Shown here: positions 62,134 to 64,000 of the stretch, in pieces
Layout of the letters: each line of letters opens with the position of its first letter
Numbering within the stretch: the first letter of the stretch is position 1
From: Bactericera cockerelli
Taxonomy: Eukaryota; Arthropoda; Insecta; Hemiptera; Triozidae
Assembly: GCA_024516035.1 (NCBI GenBank)
Contig: CM044959.1
Location: 13,801,174-13,865,173 of the forward strand
Direction of reading: 5' to 3'
Length of the DNA: 64,000 nt
The notes under the pieces: generated by a model
Databases searched by the model: none
What the model was told of the DNA's origin: nothing
The model's input: only the letters and a program-made list of their open reading frames with translations
Made by a program: the position numbers and the translations under genes

Positions 62134-64000
62134 ACAATAGAATATGTAGTGAACCAAGGGGCGAGGTTAAAGCCTGTGGCTTTCTCTTCTACCGAACCCC
62201 ATTTAATTTACCTGCTAGTATAAGGGCCCGGGTCTGATGGAGAGCTCCCATCTTCTCGCTGACACTCTCAAACAGAGAGTTGATGGTCTCCATTGCTTCC
62301 CTGAAATTCTCACGCTCGATCAGTAGCTCTGCCCGTCTGTAGGAAGAAAACAACACGATTAATTAACTAACTAATAATAATATCGCCTTTTTTATACCAA
62401 TACTAATTCCGTGTCCGTGAGATAGGGATAGATACCTAAATTACGGTGGTGAGAGGATTATATGGACGTCCAGATCCAATGTCGAGGCTCCTTTCATGTC
62501 CATTGATTCTAAACCCCCGTCCTGACTTGAGAAAGTCAGGACGGGGGTTTTACCCTACATTCGCTGGGAATCGTACGAGCTACCCACATTGACCTCACCC
62601 AGCCTGGGTAGGGACGGAATTGCCAGCCTCACGTGTTCGGAGGAACAGAGTTTTCTGTGTAAAAAATTTGCTACGACCGACGATCGATCTCAGGATCTCT
62701 GGACTACGGGCAGTAGTCACAACCGTTACGCCATGGAGGCTGGATTTTTTTTTATACTGCCCGATAAGGACTATTAAAGTCCCATTATTTCACTTGGGGT
62801 CAACTTCTATCAAATTTTCGCTCTCTCTTACCGTTTGGTCTAAACAATTTGGACACACAAATAAAGATGCGGAAGAGAATGCCGTTGGCATTAGCACCGC
62901 CCTTGATCAAGTTTTGTTTTATTAATCTCAATTTTTATGTATGTATATATTATATGTAAATAAAACTTGATCTAATATGTTTAATAATAATAAAATAAAA
63001 ATCCGTCCATATTTCTCTTTAATACAAAAATATTTCTGAAACCAACCTTATAATCGGAAGTCGATGGTTCAAGTCCCAAGTTGAGCAAATATTTTTAGTA
63101 AAGCTATGAGTAGTTGTGATATCACGATTTCGATTAACACAAATATGATACACTGTAAGTTTTAATTATTTCTGAATAAGCAATAACTAATCTTGTCTTC
63201 TAATTCTCTGATCCCCAGAGCTGTTTACAATGGAATATTTTATCGCACAAATGTGATAAAAAAGAACACGTTTTGTCTCAAAATATCTTGCCTGTAATTT
63301 TTATACTGATATGACCAGTCTATTTCAAAAATTAAATAGAGAACAACTGTTTTATAATTAAATTTATTAAAAAAAAATTACTTGATTAAAATAAATAAAT
63401 ATAAAACAATAATATCGCCTTATTTATACTGCCGGACTAGGACTAATGAATGAGTCTTATTATTCCAACAGTAAGTTCAAGACATATTATTAATGTGGTC
63501 AAAATGTGGAGGATAACTTGTCATGTCCCGGCTGGGTTTCGAACCCGCAACCTCTGAATAATTAAAACTAAGCAACTGGGACGGACAAAATAATAAAATA
63601 GACTGATTACATCAAATATAATAATAATAATAATAATAAATACCGTTAGGTATTGTATAGTTACGGTACATGACCAATTTACAGGAAACAACAATATATA
63701 AGACCTTTTTTCTTCTTTTTACAGATACAAACGAAATATATGACACAAAAGTCAAATTTGAAATACAAAATAATTGAAATAATTATATAAACAGGTATGG
63801 AAGATTTCTCCCCTTCTAAAAAATAAAAAAAATCTTGAAAAATTTTTTTGCAAAAAAAATGCCAACACCAGGTTACGAACCCACGACACTCACCTGAGTT
63901 TGCTCTCTATCTTGTCGTGCGCGGCTATCTGATCCACGGCCCGCTGGGCATCGAGCCAGCGCCTCTGGTACAGCGCCTGGGTGAATGCCAGCAGCTGCTC
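56991..64000 (-). CDS. ANAPC5: Anaphase-promoting complex subunit 5, C-terminal part (six exons, 5' end outside window)
   Basis: The exons 63894-64000, 62212-62336, 61024-61223, 59418-59528, 57913-58059 and 56991-57083 join in one frame to 260 residues plus stop (783 bases), every junction GT/AG and phase-consistent. The protein is helical-repeat (TPR-like) in character: RRAELLIERENFREAMETIN, EALMEIVKTLDRVKDTFKRL, KIQSVVFLQAMLCEDIGRST. From memory of the family, the order and spacing match the C-terminus of metazoan APC5 (an EPILADGA-like helix, then a YFAKVDCKERIRDVVYFQ-like stretch, then a LYHTLGKT-like end). APC5 is a TPR scaffold of the nuclear/cytoplasmic APC/C ubiquitin ligase that drives mitotic exit. 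About 500 upstream residues lie beyond the window. Oddities: three exon ends are duplicated in tandem arrays, and the natural C-terminus is shortened or replaced by minisatellite sequence. Confidence 0.8.
57119..57247 (-). mobile_element. SINE family A, 5'-truncated, in ANAPC5 intron
   Basis: GATATCGCCTTATTTATACT to GGATAACTTGTCAT; the tRNA head is replaced by the adjoining H SINE. Confidence 0.8.
57248..57462 (+). mobile_element. 5S-SINE family H, in ANAPC5 intron
   Basis: CAATGGCACACCAGTTATAC and GTCACTGAAGTCAAGCAGCG retain the 5S control region of a second subfamily (compare 16909). Central module TCAGGCAGGGTGAGGTTAAT. Confidence 0.75.
57543..57581. repeat. A-run (about 39 bases)
   Basis: Uninterrupted A on plus; a T-run follows at 57630-57649. 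Typical assembly-fragile retroposon tails. Confidence 0.95.
57668..57877 (-). mobile_element. tRNA-derived SINE, family C, in ANAPC5 intron
   Basis: ACTCTTTAGTTAAAATTAAC tail side, GAAATTCGAACTAACGGATC, head CTTGACTACCAGGGCA. Confidence 0.85.
57913..58059 (-). CDS. ANAPC5: ANAPC5 exon (49 codons)
   Basis: Acceptor TCCTTCTTAG|GTG, donor CAG|GTGAGTGT, phase 0 at both ends. Encodes VCEANSIQETNGPMREEALM to HKIQSVVFLQ; the clearest APC5-like segment. Confidence 0.85.
58078..58130 (-). mobile_element. Short repeat shared with 41535-41610
   Basis: AGTGCTTTATTTAGACTGTC and AACAGTTTAATATAGCAC; probably a LINE 3' end. Confidence 0.5.
58535..58595. repeat. TTCTCTTATATC-type repeat, short locus
   Basis: CTTCTCTTATATCCAGGTTT and CTTATATCTAGATTTGAGTG match the larger array at 41620-42016. 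Confidence 0.65.
58599..59412 (-). repeat. 74-bp array of duplicated ANAPC5 exon end plus splice donor
   Basis: Eleven exact 74-base periods, each holding the last about 65 bases of the 59418-59528 exon and its donor (TTG|GTAAGTAAG). Units differ only at one or two positions (GCGCTGGACTG, GCGCTGGCCTG, GCACTGGACTG). The first donor is at 58599 and the true one at 59413. No acceptor lies within a unit. Confidence 0.95.
59418..59528 (-). CDS. ANAPC5: ANAPC5 exon (37 codons)
   Basis: Acceptor TTGGTTTCAG|TATGAC, donor TTG|GTAAGTAA, phase 0 at both ends. Encodes YDKGFTNQALRLMEDGIVTV to ALYFYL. Its 3' 65 bases are the repeat unit of the adjacent array. Confidence 0.85.
59655..59760 (-). repeat. Repeat family N, in ANAPC5 intron
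   Basis: AAAAAATTGAAATCGGAGCA, AATACTTCCGATTTCTCGTA, AATTTATCGGAAGTAA. Confidence 0.75.
59860..60062 (-). mobile_element. LINE 3'-end-like retroposon, family L, in ANAPC5 intron
   Basis: TTTATTTAGAAACACTTTAT at the tail side; AACTAAAGGGCGGGGTTATT and CTCTTCCACCCAACCC. Confidence 0.75.
60063..60262 (-). mobile_element. SINE family G, shortened, in ANAPC5 intron
   Basis: GTAGCCATGAAACAGCAGGT, AAAAAACTGTAACCAAGTTT, GGTTCGAATCCGGGACCTTT; internal deletion relative to 23880-24196. Confidence 0.75.
60281..61020 (-). repeat. Array of duplicated ANAPC5 exon end plus donor plus SINE core
   Basis: Copies of the exon end CTCGATGGTCGCCAT/GCTTCTG with donors at 60287, 60392, 60489, 60933 and 60978, before the true donor at 61023. 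The 60390/60487 units are 97 bases and include about 35 bases of the SINE core (TTAACCTCACCCAGCCTGGG); the 60931/60976 units are 45 bases. The 60281 copy is diverged. SINE F has since landed inside the array. Confidence 0.9.
60565..60897 (+). mobile_element. tRNA-derived SINE, family F, full length
   Basis: Exact 14-bp target-site duplication ACCTCACCCAGCCA (60551-60564, 60898-60911). GCCTCCATGGCGTAACGGTT (box A), GAGTTCGATTCCCGG (box B), a central module shared with the 5S-SINEs, and a unique 3' part ending CACGGACACGGAATTATTAT. 333 bases. Confidence 0.95.
61024..61223 (-). CDS. ANAPC5: ANAPC5 exon (200 bases)
   Basis: Acceptor CCCCCCCACAAG|GC and donor CTG|GTGAGTATT. It begins with two bases completing a Gly codon, then KATMCESNRCDRMPLLRQYA to IEHAKLL. 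Its 3' end is duplicated in the adjacent array. Confidence 0.85.
61279..61725. mobile_element. MITE with 8-bp target duplication, in ANAPC5 intron
   Basis: Inverted ends CACTGAGATCATA / TATGATCTCAGTG extend imperfectly through ATAACATAGAGGGAACC. Exact 8-bp duplication TGTCACTG (61271-61278, 61726-61733). 447 bases, non-coding, with GAGGGACCATCAGCTG repeated directly inside. The 8-bp target suggests hAT or P superfamily. Confidence 0.85.
61868..61975 (-). repeat. Repeat family O, in ANAPC5 intron
   Basis: AAAAAGTCCAAGTTCTCATG, TTGATCGCACATAGAAATAT, GTGGTTCAGTCCGAGCCAAC. Confidence 0.75.
62100..62200 (-). mobile_element. LINE 3'-end-like retroposon, family M, in ANAPC5 intron
   Basis: A-run (62101-62131) then GTGAACCAAGGGGCGAGGTT and GCCTGTGGCTTTCTCTTCTA. 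Confidence 0.7.
62212..62336 (-). CDS. ANAPC5: ANAPC5 exon (125 bases)
   Basis: Acceptor TTCCTACAG|ACGG, donor GCAG|GTAAAT; starts in phase 2 and ends in phase 1. Encodes RRAELLIERENFREAMETIN to TRALILA. Confidence 0.85.
62378..62785 (-). mobile_element. SINE A tail split by SINE F, in ANAPC5 intron
   Basis: AATAATATCGCCTTTTTTAT (left) and TTTTATACTGCCCGATAAGG (right) are the two parts of an A tail. SINE F (62399-62740, reverse) sits between with a TTTTTTATAC-type target duplication. Confidence 0.8.
62399..62740 (-). mobile_element. tRNA-derived SINE, family F, full length
   Basis: In sense GCCTCCATGGCGTAACGGTT, central module with CCCAGGCTGGGTGAGGTCAA, tail to CACGGACACGGAATTAGTAT. Confidence 0.9.
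62865..62995 (+). mobile_element. LINE 3'-end-like retroposon, family M2, in ANAPC5 intron
   Basis: GCGGAAGAGAATGCCGTTGG, ACCGCCCTTGATCAAGTTTT, AATAAAACTTGATC, (AAT)n. Confidence 0.7.
63044..63150 (+). mobile_element. SINE family B, head truncated, in ANAPC5 intron
   Basis: GTCGATGGTTCAAGTCCCAA, TAGTTGTGATATCACGATTT, AACACAAATATGATA. Confidence 0.8.
63404..63586 (-). mobile_element. SINE family A, head damaged, in ANAPC5 intron
   Basis: ATATCGCCTTATTTATACTG, GGTTTCGAACCCGCAACCTC; the D-arm region is replaced by ATAATTAAAACTAAGC. Confidence 0.75.
63894..64000 (-). CDS. ANAPC5: ANAPC5 exon, continues past window edge
   Basis: Donor CTCAG|GTGAGTG (GT at 63893-63892). Encodes EQLLAFTQALYQRRWLDAQR to HDKIESKL, GC-rich relative to the intron. 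The 5' border lies beyond base 64000. Confidence 0.8.

Noticed and set aside
1879..63586. Many tRNA-like cloverleaf heads (families A, B, C, F, G, I, P)
   Set aside because: All are followed by conserved family tails and recur many times; acceptor stems are usually mismatched. They are SINE heads, not functional tRNA genes.

Overview
The window is non-prokaryotic genomic DNA. It is AT-rich, has introns with GT/AG borders, and is packed with retroposons, cut-and-paste transposons and minisatellites. An arthropod, most likely an insect (possibly a hemipteran), is suggested by the mix of a CR1/Jockey-like LINE, Tc1, piggyBac, hAT and Helitron elements and many tRNA-headed SINE families. The species call is inference only.

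Host genes occupy little of the window. The right end (56991-64000, minus strand) carries six exons encoding the C-terminal 260 residues of a protein I assign to anaphase-promoting complex subunit 5 (ANAPC5); its 5' part lies beyond base 64000. At 52906-52974 (minus) there is a well-formed first coding exon of an unidentified secreted protein. At 33900-34130 (plus) there is a terminal-exon-like coding remnant interrupted by one stop codon.

Layout: 1-2730 holds SINEs and a short Helitron. 2734-3886 is a truncated SINE split by a piggyBac-type element. 4230-9142 is a nearly complete LINE on the minus strand. 9700-21600 holds minisatellites, purine-rich arrays, a 5S-rRNA-headed SINE and a hAT MITE. 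21600-37700 is a mosaic of SINEs and MITEs. 37798-40743 is a foldback element split by a hAT-type element with further nested pieces. 41000-49700 holds pogo-like, SINE and minisatellite material. 49832-51474 is a palindromic Tc1 (DD34E) derivative. 52900-64000 holds the two minus-strand genes with SINE and MITE insertions in introns and flanks.

The most unusual observations are: (1) in ANAPC5, three different exon 3' ends, two of them with the adjoining 5' splice site and one with the stop codon, have each become the repeat unit of a local tandem array, giving up to 12 identical consecutive splice donors; (2) a 5S-rRNA-derived SINE family and a tRNA-derived SINE family share the same central module; (3) several nested insertions carry exact target-site duplications, which lets ends and relative ages be read directly; (4) LINE ORF1 continues into an SGNH-esterase-like frame after a -1 shift located exactly at an A7 run.
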